The notes beneath the pieces are model-generated. The model made no database searches. It saw nothing but the letters and a program-made list of their open reading frames with translations, and was not told the origin of the DNA. A stretch of 64,000 bases of DNA from Methyloprofundus sp. (GTDB lineage: Bacteria > Pseudomonadota > Gammaproteobacteria > Methylococcales > Methylomonadaceae): positions 3,885,630 through 3,949,629 of the forward strand of contig AP023240.1 of assembly GCA_016592635.1 (NCBI GenBank), read 5' to 3'. A program made the position numbers and the translations under genes. Below are positions 17,861 to 26,454 of this stretch, piece after piece. The first letter of the stretch is position 1; every line of letters begins with the position of its first letter.

Positions 17861-18466
17861 ATGACCACGAAACGCAACCCCGAAGACACACGCAAAAAAA
17901 TACTTAACGCAGCTTTTAATGAGATGCACAGATACGGTTATCAAGGAATGCGTATTGACCAAGTATTGAAAAATATTGATTTAAAAAAAGGCGCACTTTA
18001 TTATCATTTTGCCAGCAAACAAGCATTAGCCTATGCTGTTTTAGAAGAGTACATACAAGTAAATATACACCGCTTATGGGTGGAACCTTTACAGAATGTT
18101 GTCGATCCTCTGGATACTATTTATGAAGTTTTTGCAGAACGAAACCATAGCTGGAGTGATGAATTTTTTACCTTGGGCTGTCCACTAAATAACCTAGCTC
18201 AGGAAATGTCTCCTATTCATGAGGGCTTTAGAGAGCGTATTGAGAAGATTTTTCTCACTTGGCAAACAGCATTAGCTGAGGCATTAAAAAAAGGGCAAGC
18301 ACAAGGAATTATTGATAAGGAACTCAATACCAACGTTTGTGCTTTGTTTATATTGGCATCTATGGAAGGCGCCTTAGGTATGGCAAAAAATCAGCAGAGA
18401 AAAGCCATCTATTTCAGCTGCTGCCAAGAACTTCGCCGCTACTTAGAGACTCTACGAGTACAATAA
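17861..18466 (+). CDS. TetR/AcrR family transcriptional regulator
   Basis: A 201-residue regulator. The helix-turn-helix is seen at about residues 12-55: KILNAAFNEMHRYGYQGMRI, then LKKGALYYHFASKQALAYAV. The ligand-binding half contains TLGCPLNNLAQEMS, a Cys-bearing motif shared by redox- or electrophile-sensing TetR proteins. I use the ATG at 17861; an in-frame TTG four codons earlier is less likely. It is divergent from the GST gene, with paired operator repeats between them. It probably represses both genes until an electrophile modifies it; the inducer is unknown. Confidence 0.9.
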   Translation: MTTKRNPEDTRKKILNAAFNEMHRYGYQGMRIDQVLKNIDLKKGALYYHFASKQALAYAVLEEYIQVNIHRLWVEPLQNVVDPLDTIYEVFAERNHSWSDEFFTLGCPLNNLAQEMSPIHEGFRERIEKIFLTWQTALAEALKKGQAQGIIDKELNTNVCALFILASMEGALGMAKNQQRKAIYFSCCQELRRYLETLRVQ

Positions 18467-18714
18467 TACAAATACTCTCCTTACAAAACACACTTATTCT
18501 AAACAATGTTAAATAACAATAATATTGTGTGCTATTTACAACAATATTCAAGATCCCCCCTCCCCACTTATTCCTAAGTGCTGAATATTACAACCCTATT
18601 TATTTTGGCTTAATTCTTGCTTTAATATAAGGCTATGTCTGCACTTTTACCATGAACATAAAGGCATACTAAGTAATTATTTTAATTAATGGCAATAGCC
18701 AAAGGGGAAGTTTT

Positions 18715-21465
18715 ATGTATCTTTTTAACAAACACGGGAGGCATAAACAGCTCATGCGAATGAGTTTTGTATTTATGCTCCTCATGTTTTCTAACAGCTA
18801 TGCTGTCGTAAACGAATTTGATAAACCGGTGAATCACCCACCGATTCCATTACTGGATGAAAAAGGCTTTAATGTCCTAGCATCACATAACCCTTACAGC
18901 CCCAAACAAAGTTGTGCGGGTAGTGGTTGTCATGATTATGAAGCCATCACCCATGCTTATCACTTTGAAATGGGGCGTGATGAAGCGGATGATAATTACG
19001 GCGCAAAACGAGGCTTACCACACCTTGTATCACCAGGGTATTACGGCGGCTATACCTGCATGGGCGGGGACAAGCAGCGCGTATTAGCAAAAAAAGTTAA
19101 CACTGAGCCACAAAACTTTGCTGACTTAGGTTCGGCAGGTTGGGTTAAAGCCTGTATGAGTTGTCATACAGGCGGCGGCTGGGCAGAAAAAGATCGTGAC
19201 GGCATCCGTTATGATGAAAAAGACCCTGCCGACATCCCGCTTTATGATGGTGATTACTACGAACGCCATACTATGAACGGCGAAGAGCATCTTATGCTAT
19301 GGGACTGGAAAAAAAGTGGCGTTGGTGAAGCAGACTGTATGTTTTGTCATGCTGACTTCTCTACCTTACAACTTCCAGCCGATAGTGGCTTAGAAAAATC
19401 ACTAACACCAAGAAGAGCACGTCAAGCTTTCACGACAGAAGGCTTCTTCCGTCAAGCTGCAACGGGATTAATGGAGTATGTCGTTGAGAAAGACGGCAAA
19501 AACTTGGTTACTGTAGAACGCGCCATGCAGCCTAACCCAGGCATGCACGGCCAACCAGGCGAAGGTGAATCTATTCAACCTGTGCTGGATGAATTTGGTA
19601 TGCCCAAGTTTAACTGGAACCCAGAAGCCTTTGATGGATCTGGCAGAGCGGTTATTCCAATGTTGCGCTTCCCAGGCAATGATAACTGCATGGCATGTCA
19701 TAGAACCAGTAACTCACGTCGTGGATTTTTTGGTTTTGGCGAGAAAGCATCTGCAACCCTAGCCAGCGTTTCTGATGATCCGTCTGTTGACCCAGCTGTT
19801 GATGGTGTCTTAGAAGATGACCCTGTTGATGATGTTCATAAAGGTAAAACCTATACGGATGATAATGGTCAAACCCGTGATATTGAGAACTGTAATTCCT
19901 GTCATTCTAAGCAATACTTTAAATCACCTTTTAGTAATGTTGACCTAGATGCCAATCATGACTTTCCTAAAGGCAACTCGGATATGGATGTACGTAATGA
20001 TTTAGATTACGCACCAAATGCCAAGTCTTGTGAAGAATGTCATATTAATTCTAAAAATCCTGTTATTCCTTCTGGGCATGATACTTTGCTTAATGCTCAC
20101 CGTGAGTTATGGAAAGGTAATGGCGATATGGCTGGCTATAGTCAAGATAGCTTGACGCGTGTTACTCAAACTCACTTTGATATAGTGTCTTGTCAGGCAT
20201 GTCATATTAATGGCAAAATTAAAAGTGAAAAAAGTCAAGCGCCATTACAAATATTGTTCCGTTATCGAATGGCTGAAAATGGCATGTCTACCATGGTGCC
20301 TTATAACCCAAGAGTACGCTCTTACTGGAAAGATAAAAATAGCGATCGCGTCTTAGTCAGCACCGAGCTTAACTCAGTATATGAAAAAGGTACGGATGCT
20401 GAGGGCAATGACTTTGGAGCCATCGTTGACCCACTTAGTGGCGAAACAGTTGGTAAAGTTAGCGCACGCTCAGGCAGACATGGACTTAGATTTGGCTCAC
20501 CTGAAGACTATGAAACCTTTATGGCGCTTAAATCTACTTATGACAACTTATTACGCATGAAAGGCTATGCTAATCCTGATGTCGCTGAAATTCTGACTGA
20601 ATCAAATGAGTATATCATTTCGCATAATACCCGCCCATCACCTGACTCAGTGCAATGTGAAGAGTGTCATGAGCGCAAGCAAAGTGGCGCATTCAGTTCC
20701 TTACTTTCACCTGCGGGTATTATGGGAGCAGCCAACACCAAAACCATCAGAACAATTCCTGACGCGCGTTTAGTAGCCGAAGGCAATTATATTCTTGACC
20801 TTGAGTACATGAAGATTCAGCCTAATGGTGATGTAACGCAAAATGTTGAAGACATTTTGTTCACTACTAAAGTTGACCCTTTCATGACGCTGCTAAAAAA
20901 CTCTAGCGCAACTGAAGTGATTGGTAAGTTTAGACAAATCAAAACTACTGATATTCTAGCAGCTGCTGGTCCTGAGCTTGGTGCAATGATGTCTGCTGAC
21001 TTGCCTAGTGCTAATGCATTTTACTTTTCACCTAATAAAGGTACACCGAACTTACGGAGTATGATTGCTGTTGTTGACAGTAATGCTGTCAATACGCTGT
21101 TGTTCCCTACTTTCCGTGGTGCGTTAGGCTATGTATCTGGTGCTGAAGCAATTGCTCAAGACATCCTCACTACACGTGGTTATGGAACATTACGCTCTGA
21201 TGTATTCTACTTTGCTGTCCGCGATAGTGCCAAGCAACTTGTTGAGTCGTTTAATGGCGCATCTATGTTCATTAAGGTAGCTTACAAAGGTACTAAAACA
21301 GACCTAAATAGCATTAATGCCGTGGTAGTTAGTCAAGATGTCAGTGTGGTCACAGCGCTTCCTGCATCTGAGCTATTAATGATACAAGCTGCGACAGATG
21401 GCGAAGAAGGCTTTGTTATCTTAAAAACAACCTCTCCTGGTTATTTTATGATTGCTGATAAGTAA
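18715..21465 (+). CDS. Exported octahaem c-type cytochrome
   Basis: A 916-residue protein with a signal peptide (about 1-35, ending NSYA) and ribosome binding site AGGGG. I count eight haem motifs: a first with an extra spacing residue pair (CAGSGCH, CX4CH, near residue 67), then CMSCH (146), CMFCH (207), CMACH (325), CNSCH (393), CEECH (439), CQACH (493) and CEECH (648). The last roughly 260 residues have no haem. It would carry electrons in the periplasm or at the cell surface. The family is not one I can name; nitrite, hydroxylamine or tetrathionate octahaem enzymes are possible relatives, as are surface cytochromes of methanotrophs. It is monocistronic, followed by a strong terminator. 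Confidence 0.85.
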   Translation: MYLFNKHGRHKQLMRMSFVFMLLMFSNSYAVVNEFDKPVNHPPIPLLDEKGFNVLASHNPYSPKQSCAGSGCHDYEAITHAYHFEMGRDEADDNYGAKRGLPHLVSPGYYGGYTCMGGDKQRVLAKKVNTEPQNFADLGSAGWVKACMSCHTGGGWAEKDRDGIRYDEKDPADIPLYDGDYYERHTMNGEEHLMLWDWKKSGVGEADCMFCHADFSTLQLPADSGLEKSLTPRRARQAFTTEGFFRQAATGLMEYVVEKDGKNLVTVERAMQPNPGMHGQPGEGESIQPVLDEFGMPKFNWNPEAFDGSGRAVIPMLRFPGNDNCMACHRTSNSRRGFFGFGEKASATLASVSDDPSVDPAVDGVLEDDPVDDVHKGKTYTDDNGQTRDIENCNSCHSKQYFKSPFSNVDLDANHDFPKGNSDMDVRNDLDYAPNAKSCEECHINSKNPVIPSGHDTLLNAHRELWKGNGDMAGYSQDSLTRVTQTHFDIVSCQACHINGKIKSEKSQAPLQILFRYRMAENGMSTMVPYNPRVRSYWKDKNSDRVLVSTELNSVYEKGTDAEGNDFGAIVDPLSGETVGKVSARSGRHGLRFGSPEDYETFMALKSTYDNLLRMKGYANPDVAEILTESNEYIISHNTRPSPDSVQCEECHERKQSGAFSSLLSPAGIMGAANTKTIRTIPDARLVAEGNYILDLEYMKIQPNGDVTQNVEDILFTTKVDPFMTLLKNSSATEVIGKFRQIKTTDILAAAGPELGAMMSADLPSANAFYFSPNKGTPNLRSMIAVVDSNAVNTLLFPTFRGALGYVSGAEAIAQDILTTRGYGTLRSDVFYFAVRDSAKQLVESFNGASMFIKVAYKGTKTDLNSINAVVVSQDVSVVTALPASELLMIQAATDGEEGFVILKTTSPGYFMIADK

Positions 21466-21510
21466 CCTTTAGTAGTTTTTTTCAACACCCCTATCCAAAT
21501 AACTGGGGTA

Positions 21511-21547
21511 AAAAAAAGGGGGGCGATATTTATCGCCCCCCTTTTTT
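21511..21547 (+). terminator. Strong rho-independent terminator after the octahaem cytochrome
   Basis: Perfect 11-bp stem GGGGGGCGATA (21518-21528) and TATCGCCCCCC (21531-21541) with a two-base loop, flanked by an A-run and a T-run. Confidence 0.92.
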
Positions 21548-21739
21548 ATTACCAAGTCAAAACAATCCTAAACAGCAAAAGCAAAATTCAACTTTCTAAA
21601 GCTTTCCTTATTTTGGGATAAATATCAAAGTTTAGATAAATTTGTTTTGTTAATCTTATCTCACTCTTTGGAAATAGCTACAAGATAAGGTTATCGTTTG
21701 CTATTGTCTATTTTTTATTTGATTTAACGGTAGGAATCC

Positions 21740-22027
21740 ATGAAAAAAACCATAGTTCTACTCTTTATAATAAGTAGTTTTGTTACAACGAGCAATATAC
21801 AGGCGAGAGACTTAGAAAATATAAACGGTACTTGGAAAAGTGAAGTCAACATAGTCGACACCGCTATTTCTAATGACTTTAATTCAGAAGCAAAACCACC
21901 GTCCTCTGCATTAATCATTCTAATCATTGCAGGTTTTGCAGGCTTTTTCTTTGCTAAAAAACATCAGAGTCTTGCTAAAAAACACAAAAATAGAGACCTA
22001 GTAAATAGGCATGAGGAAGTATTATGA
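21740..22027 (+). CDS. Small exported protein with one C-terminal membrane helix
   Basis: A 95-residue protein with a clear signal peptide (MKKTIVLLFIISSFVTTSNI, cleavage near QARD). A short polar middle (about 24-50) precedes a membrane helix (ALIILIIAGFAGFFFA, about 57-72) and a basic tail KKHQSLAKKHKNR. The helix-plus-basic-tail end resembles a sorting or anchor signal, but the tail is longer than in PEP-CTERM proteins. I recognise no family. A TAGGAA ribosome binding site precedes the ATG. It follows the cytochrome gene on the same strand but lies beyond its terminator. Confidence 0.6.
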   Translation: MKKTIVLLFIISSFVTTSNIQARDLENINGTWKSEVNIVDTAISNDFNSEAKPPSSALIILIIAGFAGFFFAKKHQSLAKKHKNRDLVNRHEEVL

Positions 22028-22183
22028 AAAAACCAAGGACAGGGTGGAATAGGCTTAAACCAAATGCCACCCAGTATATCTAGTGCTCAATTAGACACAT
22101 GGGAATGAGAGTAACAATAGAAAAGTAAGCTACACACTTAATAGCAAGTACCTGCACTTCACAACCAAGTACATGTGTAAGTT

Positions 22184-22711
22184 TTAATGATGATGAGCAG
22201 ACTCTTGCTTAAGCACTAAATTTGGAAATCTTTGCGCAGCAAATTCAGTATGACATTCAACACAAGCTGTGGTTAACTTATATAAATAGAAATTTACAAT
22301 ATCAGGGTGCCCCATTTCTGCTGCATGTGCCAACATGCCTGCATCTTGATGAAAGGCTTGATCTCGCTTTATAAATTCAGCAGGTAAAGAGCCATGTAAA
22401 GCATGACGCTGCTCTGCTGTAAGTTTTTGCTTCATGATATAACTGCCTTGCATTTGCTTACCAATACTGGCAACTTTATCCCAATCACCACTAGCAATAG
22501 CAGGGATCAAAGACATCATCCCTGTCTGTATAGCTTGCATTTCCTCACGCAGCAATTGCCGCAGACTTGCATCAAGATTTAACCCTTTACTATGCTGCTT
22601 AACTTGCGCATGCTGCTCGCGCTCAATATCTTGATCTGTCGCATGCAGGCTCGTACAACTAGCAATAAAACAAGTCAGGGCAATAATGCCAAAGCGCTGG
22701 TATTTTCTCAT
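22184..22711 (-). CDS. Cytochrome c'-like haem lipoprotein
   Basis: A 175-residue protein with a lipoprotein signal (FIASC, Cys near residue 19). The middle is mostly helical (LRQLLREEMQAIQTGMMSLI, then IASGDWDKVASIGKQMQGSY), and a single haem motif CVECH lies near the C-terminus (about residue 154). This is the arrangement of class II cytochromes (cytochrome c'), four-helix bundles with a C-terminal haem. It ends with a short His tail (SAHHH). It should be anchored to a membrane facing the periplasm. The role is unknown; electron transfer or NO/CO binding is typical of the class. Confidence 0.75.
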   Translation of the reverse strand: MRKYQRFGIIALTCFIASCTSLHATDQDIEREQHAQVKQHSKGLNLDASLRQLLREEMQAIQTGMMSLIPAIASGDWDKVASIGKQMQGSYIMKQKLTAEQRHALHGSLPAEFIKRDQAFHQDAGMLAHAAEMGHPDIVNFYLYKLTTACVECHTEFAAQRFPNLVLKQESAHHH

Positions 22712-22798
22712 TATATTTATTAAATTAAGTGAACAGAACTATTCTGTGTTGATAGCCCATAAGTAGACAGCCTAACTACTTACAGGCTATCAATCATA

Positions 22799-23125
22799 TT
22801 AGATATTATTCATTACCAACACGGTAACACCACTAGAAACAATGGCAGTAAGAATAATAGTGACTAGTGTGTTACAACCCTTAGCTTCTTCACTAAAAGG
22901 CTCGACCCCTTCAATAATCGCATTGGTTGCTTTAGTTTTACCGTTATCTTCTATTAAATCATAATGAATCACATCCCCCACTCGCGGGCGACGACTCATA
23001 TTATTCAACGAAGAAATATGAATAAAAACATCATCTTCTTTGTTACCAGTTTCTGTTCTGATAAAGCCAAATCCTCTGTCATCTTTCCAGGCTGCGATAT
23101 TTCCGGTGTATGCTTGGTTAGCCAT
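22799..23125 (-). CDS. Cold-shock-domain protein with C-terminal membrane helix
   Basis: A 108-residue protein. Residues about 5-70 are a cold-shock domain with RNP1-like DRGFGFIRTE and RNP2-like DDVFIHISSL. Residues about 83-105 (CNTLVTIILTAIVSSGVTVL) form one membrane helix. The domain binds single-stranded RNA or DNA and would be tethered to the inner membrane here. Related bacterial CSD proteins often carry a DUF1294 membrane part, but this one has only a single helix. It is the last gene of the leftward cobalamin run, 31 bases after the ferredoxin gene. Confidence 0.82.
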   Translation of the reverse strand: MANQAYTGNIAAWKDDRGFGFIRTETGNKEDDVFIHISSLNNMSRRPRVGDVIHYDLIEDNGKTKATNAIIEGVEPFSEEAKGCNTLVTIILTAIVSSGVTVLVMNNI

Positions 23126-23156
23126 ATATAAAACCTCTTTTTCGTCTTTTCGTTTT

Positions 23157-23501
23157 TTAATCAGTTGTGCCTGGCCCTTGGTGATAACTATATTCAGCTA
23201 CAGGCACACCACCCAGCAAATGCTCGTTAATAATTCTATCTAATTTCTCGCTGGTAACGTCATAATACCAGACTCCATCGGGTTGCACGCAAATAAGCGG
23301 CCCTGATTTACAGGTTCCAAAACAAGTTACTCGACTACGCTTTACCCTCAAGTCACCTGTATTAAGCCCTGCTTGCTTGAACTTGTCTTTTAACAGATCA
23401 TACAATGCCTGCCCTTCACCATTTGGCGTGCATCGCTCTCCTATACACACCGACAAATGCCGAGTGTAATCCATCATTTTAGGTCTGAGCACCTCAGTCA
23501 T
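23157..23501 (-). CDS. Thioredoxin-like [2Fe-2S] ferredoxin
   Basis: A 114-residue protein with the cysteine pattern of thioredoxin-fold [2Fe-2S] ferredoxins: CIGERC (C-x4-C) near the start and CFGTC (C-x3-C) in the middle, followed by GPLICVQPDGVWY. Such proteins carry single electrons in the cytoplasm. The gene overlaps the end of cbiH by eight bases and is almost certainly co-translated with it. It may supply electrons to a redox step in corrin assembly, such as cobalt reduction; that is inference from position only. Confidence 0.85.
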   Translation of the reverse strand: MTEVLRPKMMDYTRHLSVCIGERCTPNGEGQALYDLLKDKFKQAGLNTGDLRVKRSRVTCFGTCKSGPLICVQPDGVWYYDVTSEKLDRIINEHLLGGVPVAEYSYHQGPGTTD

Positions 23502-24828
23502 CTGAATCTCCTATAGCAGTCAATTGTTGCCATGCTTGCTGATAACTATCTAACTTAATGCTGCTAAATTCACCATTATCTTTTGTCAATAACAGCCTAA
23601 AAACTAAGTGACCTTTATCATCAACAAAATTCACACCATAAGATTTGCCTTCACGACTGGCAAAATAGGCACTCGCCACATTGCTCCAATTAATATGACA
23701 ATGAAAAGCATCTGTCTCAATATTTAGCCAGTCACCTCGCTGCAGAAAATCTTGCGCGTGCAAAAATAACTCTGTCACAGCACCTGCTTCAGCACGTACT
23801 ATGCCACGCAATTTACCCCAAGATTCACACTGGTCAATAACGTCGGCTAATTTATCAGCATCTACTTGTGCGGCACGATGCTCTCCAGCATTATCACCCG
23901 CAGCAATGGCATTAAGCACTTCGCCCACAGCAACATTAAAGTAAGCAGCAATTTTTTCTAATGTTAAGCCATTATTATCTTGTACATATTGGCGCAAACA
24001 GGCATACCAACCTTCTAACCCCATTGATAATGACACCCCAGCTTGCTCACCTTCTTTGGCTTCCCCTGTCAGGCTATTATATTTATTGGCATACCCTCGC
24101 GGCGTAATCATTAAAGATTCTTTAATGAAGGTAGAGGAGTTACCAATTAATACCGTGGTTAGCATACCGATATCACACTCAGCCATTTTATCTAGCTGAA
24201 CCAATTGAATATCTTGCCTACGTCGATAAGCTGACTTGACTATCGCAACGGGCGTATCAGGCTGGCGATAACGTAATAATATTTTTTGTGCTTCGACAAT
24301 TTGCTGGGTACGTCGGCCACTTTTGGGGTTATAAAGTGCAACCACAAAATCAGCGCGTGCTGCCGCCTCCAGCCTGCCTGCAATTACTGGCCAAGGCGTT
24401 AATAAATCCGACAAGGAAATGGAACAGAAGTCATGTGTTAACGGCGCACCCACTAATGATGCACACGCGGATAAGGCGGTACTACCAGGTACAATTTCTA
24501 TCTGAATGTCATCCTTAGGTGTCCAGCCTGCTTGTAACAAGACTTCATAAGTAGGCCCTGCCATGCCATAAACGCCAATATCACCTGAAGAAATCAGTGC
24601 AACCGTTTTACCCAATTTAGCTTGTTCATAAGCCTCTATGCAACGGTCAATTTCTTCGGTCATTCCTTTTCTAATCACTTCCTTGTCATCAAGCAAATCT
24701 TTGACTAACTTTATATAGGTAGTATAGCCAATGACCACATCTGCTTCAGCAATGGCTGATTTTGCTTTATAGGTCATATGCTCTTCAGAGCCAGGGCCAA
24801 AGCCCACTAAATATATCTTGCCGCTCAT
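23494..24828 (-). CDS. cbiH: Precorrin-3B C17-methyltransferase CbiH fused to a ChuX/HutX-like haem-carrier domain
   Basis: A 444-residue protein, whereas CbiH/CobJ alone is about 240. Residues 1-240 are the methylase: KIYLVGFGPGSEEHMTYKA, SSGDIGVYGMAGPTYEVL, EIVPGSTALSACASLVGAPL and VALYNPKSGRRTQQI. It methylates C17 and drives ring contraction. Residues about 250-440 resemble the cytosolic haem carriers ChuX/HutX: a helical start LTLEKIAAYFNVAVGEVL, then SWGKLRGIVRAEAGAV, FHCHINWSNVASAYF (compare the lHGHI..... aiaFv element) and YGVNFVDDKGHLVFRLLL. The added domain may bind a tetrapyrrole intermediate. The start codon overlaps the stop of the cobE-like gene (ATGA). Confidence 0.88.
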   Translation of the reverse strand: MSGKIYLVGFGPGSEEHMTYKAKSAIAEADVVIGYTTYIKLVKDLLDDKEVIRKGMTEEIDRCIEAYEQAKLGKTVALISSGDIGVYGMAGPTYEVLLQAGWTPKDDIQIEIVPGSTALSACASLVGAPLTHDFCSISLSDLLTPWPVIAGRLEAAARADFVVALYNPKSGRRTQQIVEAQKILLRYRQPDTPVAIVKSAYRRRQDIQLVQLDKMAECDIGMLTTVLIGNSSTFIKESLMITPRGYANKYNSLTGEAKEGEQAGVSLSMGLEGWYACLRQYVQDNNGLTLEKIAAYFNVAVGEVLNAIAAGDNAGEHRAAQVDADKLADVIDQCESWGKLRGIVRAEAGAVTELFLHAQDFLQRGDWLNIETDAFHCHINWSNVASAYFASREGKSYGVNFVDDKGHLVFRLLLTKDNGEFSSIKLDSYQQAWQQLTAIGDSDD

Positions 24829-25226
24829 GTATTTTTTCTCATTCGGACGATGGATACCGTGGCATTTTTATCATCTGCACCACGATATTTATATTTTTCA
24901 ACTAATAAATCTGTCATATCAGTCGAAGCAGCTAAAATAGCAGCTGCTTCAGAGACTGACGGTGTACCAACATATTTCATTACCACTGCGGATGGGCTGG
25001 GTACAGGTACGATAGCTAGTTGTTCCGCCGCATAAAATTGCATGGGTAATGCGTACTTTTCGGCTAATTGGATAAAGGCGAGCTCATCTTGTTTTTTATC
25101 GATACTGGCAAATTTTACAATATGTTCATGTAGCAAACCATTAGCAGCCAAGGCTTGATCAATTGCGGCTTCCACAGTACTCAGTGCAGTATTACGGTCA
25201 CACCCTAAACCTAATACCACTTTCAT
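24825..25226 (-). CDS. CbiG C-terminal domain / CobE-like protein
   Basis: A 133-residue protein equal to the C-terminal domain of CbiG, also found alone as CobE. Seen: VVLGLGCDRNTALSTVEAAI at the N-terminus, FIQLAEKYALPMQFYAAEQL and VKYVGTPSVSEAAA-type sequence (here MKYVGTPSVSEAAAIL). CbiG opens the delta-lactone of cobalt-precorrin-5A and releases acetaldehyde. Its start overlaps the stop of the gene for the other CbiG half by four bases (ATGA), so the two halves are probably made in equal amounts and act as a complex. Confidence 0.88.
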   Translation of the reverse strand: MKVVLGLGCDRNTALSTVEAAIDQALAANGLLHEHIVKFASIDKKQDELAFIQLAEKYALPMQFYAAEQLAIVPVPSPSAVVMKYVGTPSVSEAAAILAASTDMTDLLVEKYKYRGADDKNATVSIVRMRKNT

Positions 25227-25948
25227 TCCGGAACCCGATACACGACAAGGCGCTCATGCAATTGTTGCCATAAAGGCTTAGAAATATAGGCATTGGTCAC
25301 CCATAACACCGCTTTAAACTTACTTAAGTCAACTGCATAAAAATCATCAAATAACTGGATGTTTTTTGGTAAAGGTGTGCTACGTGTCCACCAATTTTTA
25401 CTACCTGCTTCTTGAACAAAAGCAATGGGCTCTTCATTCACTACATGCGCAGAAACGCGCGTAATATTAATTTTTGGTGCTTCTACTTGCCAGCCTAATT
25501 CGCGCCCTAAAATATCCACAGGAATGGTTTTACCAACATCAGAAGCAGTAGTCAAAACAGGGGTTGCATCTAAAATATCAGCCAGCATTTCAGCACAGGC
25601 ATTCGCGCCGCCAACATGTCCAGAAAGCACAGGAATCACAAATTGTGCGGCATCATCAACCACAATAATACCAGGGTCTTCATCTTTAGACTTTAAAAAT
25701 GGTGCAACCAAGCGTACCACTGCACCTAAAGATACAAAAAAGACAATTTGATCATATTTTTTGAATAAGTCTGCAATTTGCGCTTTGAATGGACCAGTAT
25801 AAAACTGAGCAACAGTATTACCTTTTAATAATTCTTGAAATTTTTCTGTGACTAAGATGTCAGCTTCAGGAAGTTTTGCGGCTAATTGCGCAACTTGAGT
25901 AGCACCATGCTTGGTAATGGCAACTAGAGCAATTTTTGGTGAGGACAT
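25223..25948 (-). CDS. cbiG: CbiG N-terminal and central domains (cobalt-precorrin-5A hydrolase)
   Basis: A 241-residue protein covering the first two domains of CbiG. The N-terminal domain has IALVAITKHGATQVAQLA and VFFVSLGAVVRLVAPFL; the central domain has DDAAQFVIPVLSGHVGGANA, a highly conserved CbiG stretch, and LTTASDVGKTIPVDILGREL. Full-length CbiG is about 350 residues with a third, CobE-like domain, which is encoded here by the next gene. Upstream on the minus strand a TATAAT at 25982-25977 could be an internal promoter, though I see no -35. Confidence 0.9.
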   Translation of the reverse strand: MSSPKIALVAITKHGATQVAQLAAKLPEADILVTEKFQELLKGNTVAQFYTGPFKAQIADLFKKYDQIVFFVSLGAVVRLVAPFLKSKDEDPGIIVVDDAAQFVIPVLSGHVGGANACAEMLADILDATPVLTTASDVGKTIPVDILGRELGWQVEAPKINITRVSAHVVNEEPIAFVQEAGSKNWWTRSTPLPKNIQLFDDFYAVDLSKFKAVLWVTNAYISKPLWQQLHERLVVYRVPE

Positions 25949-26043
25949 AATTTTACCAGGCTATAAATAAAGAATTATTATAACCTAGTAAAACAGTAGG
26001 AAATAGAACAAGTTGTTATACCTATTCTAAGGTGAAACTAAAA

Positions 26044-26421
26044 TTAGTATTTTACTTCTTTTTCAATAATAGTTTTGCCATCAATAACTAACTTAGAAAT
26101 ACCGCCAATAGTTAAATGCAAAGTACACTCAGCTTTTTCAAAACTATATTTATCTTCAGTTTTTGAATTTTCCCATGTTAATGAAACATAAGTTTGCTTA
26201 TCGGTATCAGTAGAAGTAGGAAAATAAACAACATCACCTGTTTCAGATTTAACGGCTAATGGACATTTTTTATTTGCCATCGTTTGCATAGCAGCAACAG
26301 CACGAATCATTGCCGCCGCTTCTTTTTGTTGATTGGTTTCGTCTTTATTAGAACCCACCATTAAAAAACCCATGGCAAATACCGCCACGACTGCAGCCAT
26401 TAATTTTTGAGTATTATTCAT
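26044..26421 (-). CDS. Hypothetical exported or membrane-anchored protein in the cobalamin operon
   Basis: A 125-residue protein with an N-terminal hydrophobic segment (LMAAVVAVFAMGFLMVGSNK, about 6-25), probably a signal anchor. The rest is soluble, with AAMIRAVAAMQTMANKKC and a beta-rich end (YVSLTWENSKTEDKYSFEKA, then LHLTIGGISKLVIDGKTI). Two cysteines (KKCPL and AECTL) could form a disulfide if exported. I recognise no family. It lies between cbiL and cbiG on the same strand, 33 and 95 bases from its neighbours, so a link with cobalamin or its transport is possible but unproven. Confidence 0.6.
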   Translation of the reverse strand: MNNTQKLMAAVVAVFAMGFLMVGSNKDETNQQKEAAAMIRAVAAMQTMANKKCPLAVKSETGDVVYFPTSTDTDKQTYVSLTWENSKTEDKYSFEKAECTLHLTIGGISKLVIDGKTIIEKEVKY

Positions 26422-26454
26422 AATTATTCCTCTGTATTTATTATTATCGAGCGT

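Noticed and set aside
22024..22083. A 19-codon ORF (MKKPRTGWNRLKPNATQYI) overlapping the stop of the 95-residue gene, with GAGGAAGT before it.
   Set aside because: Too short to support without conservation; kept only as an observation.
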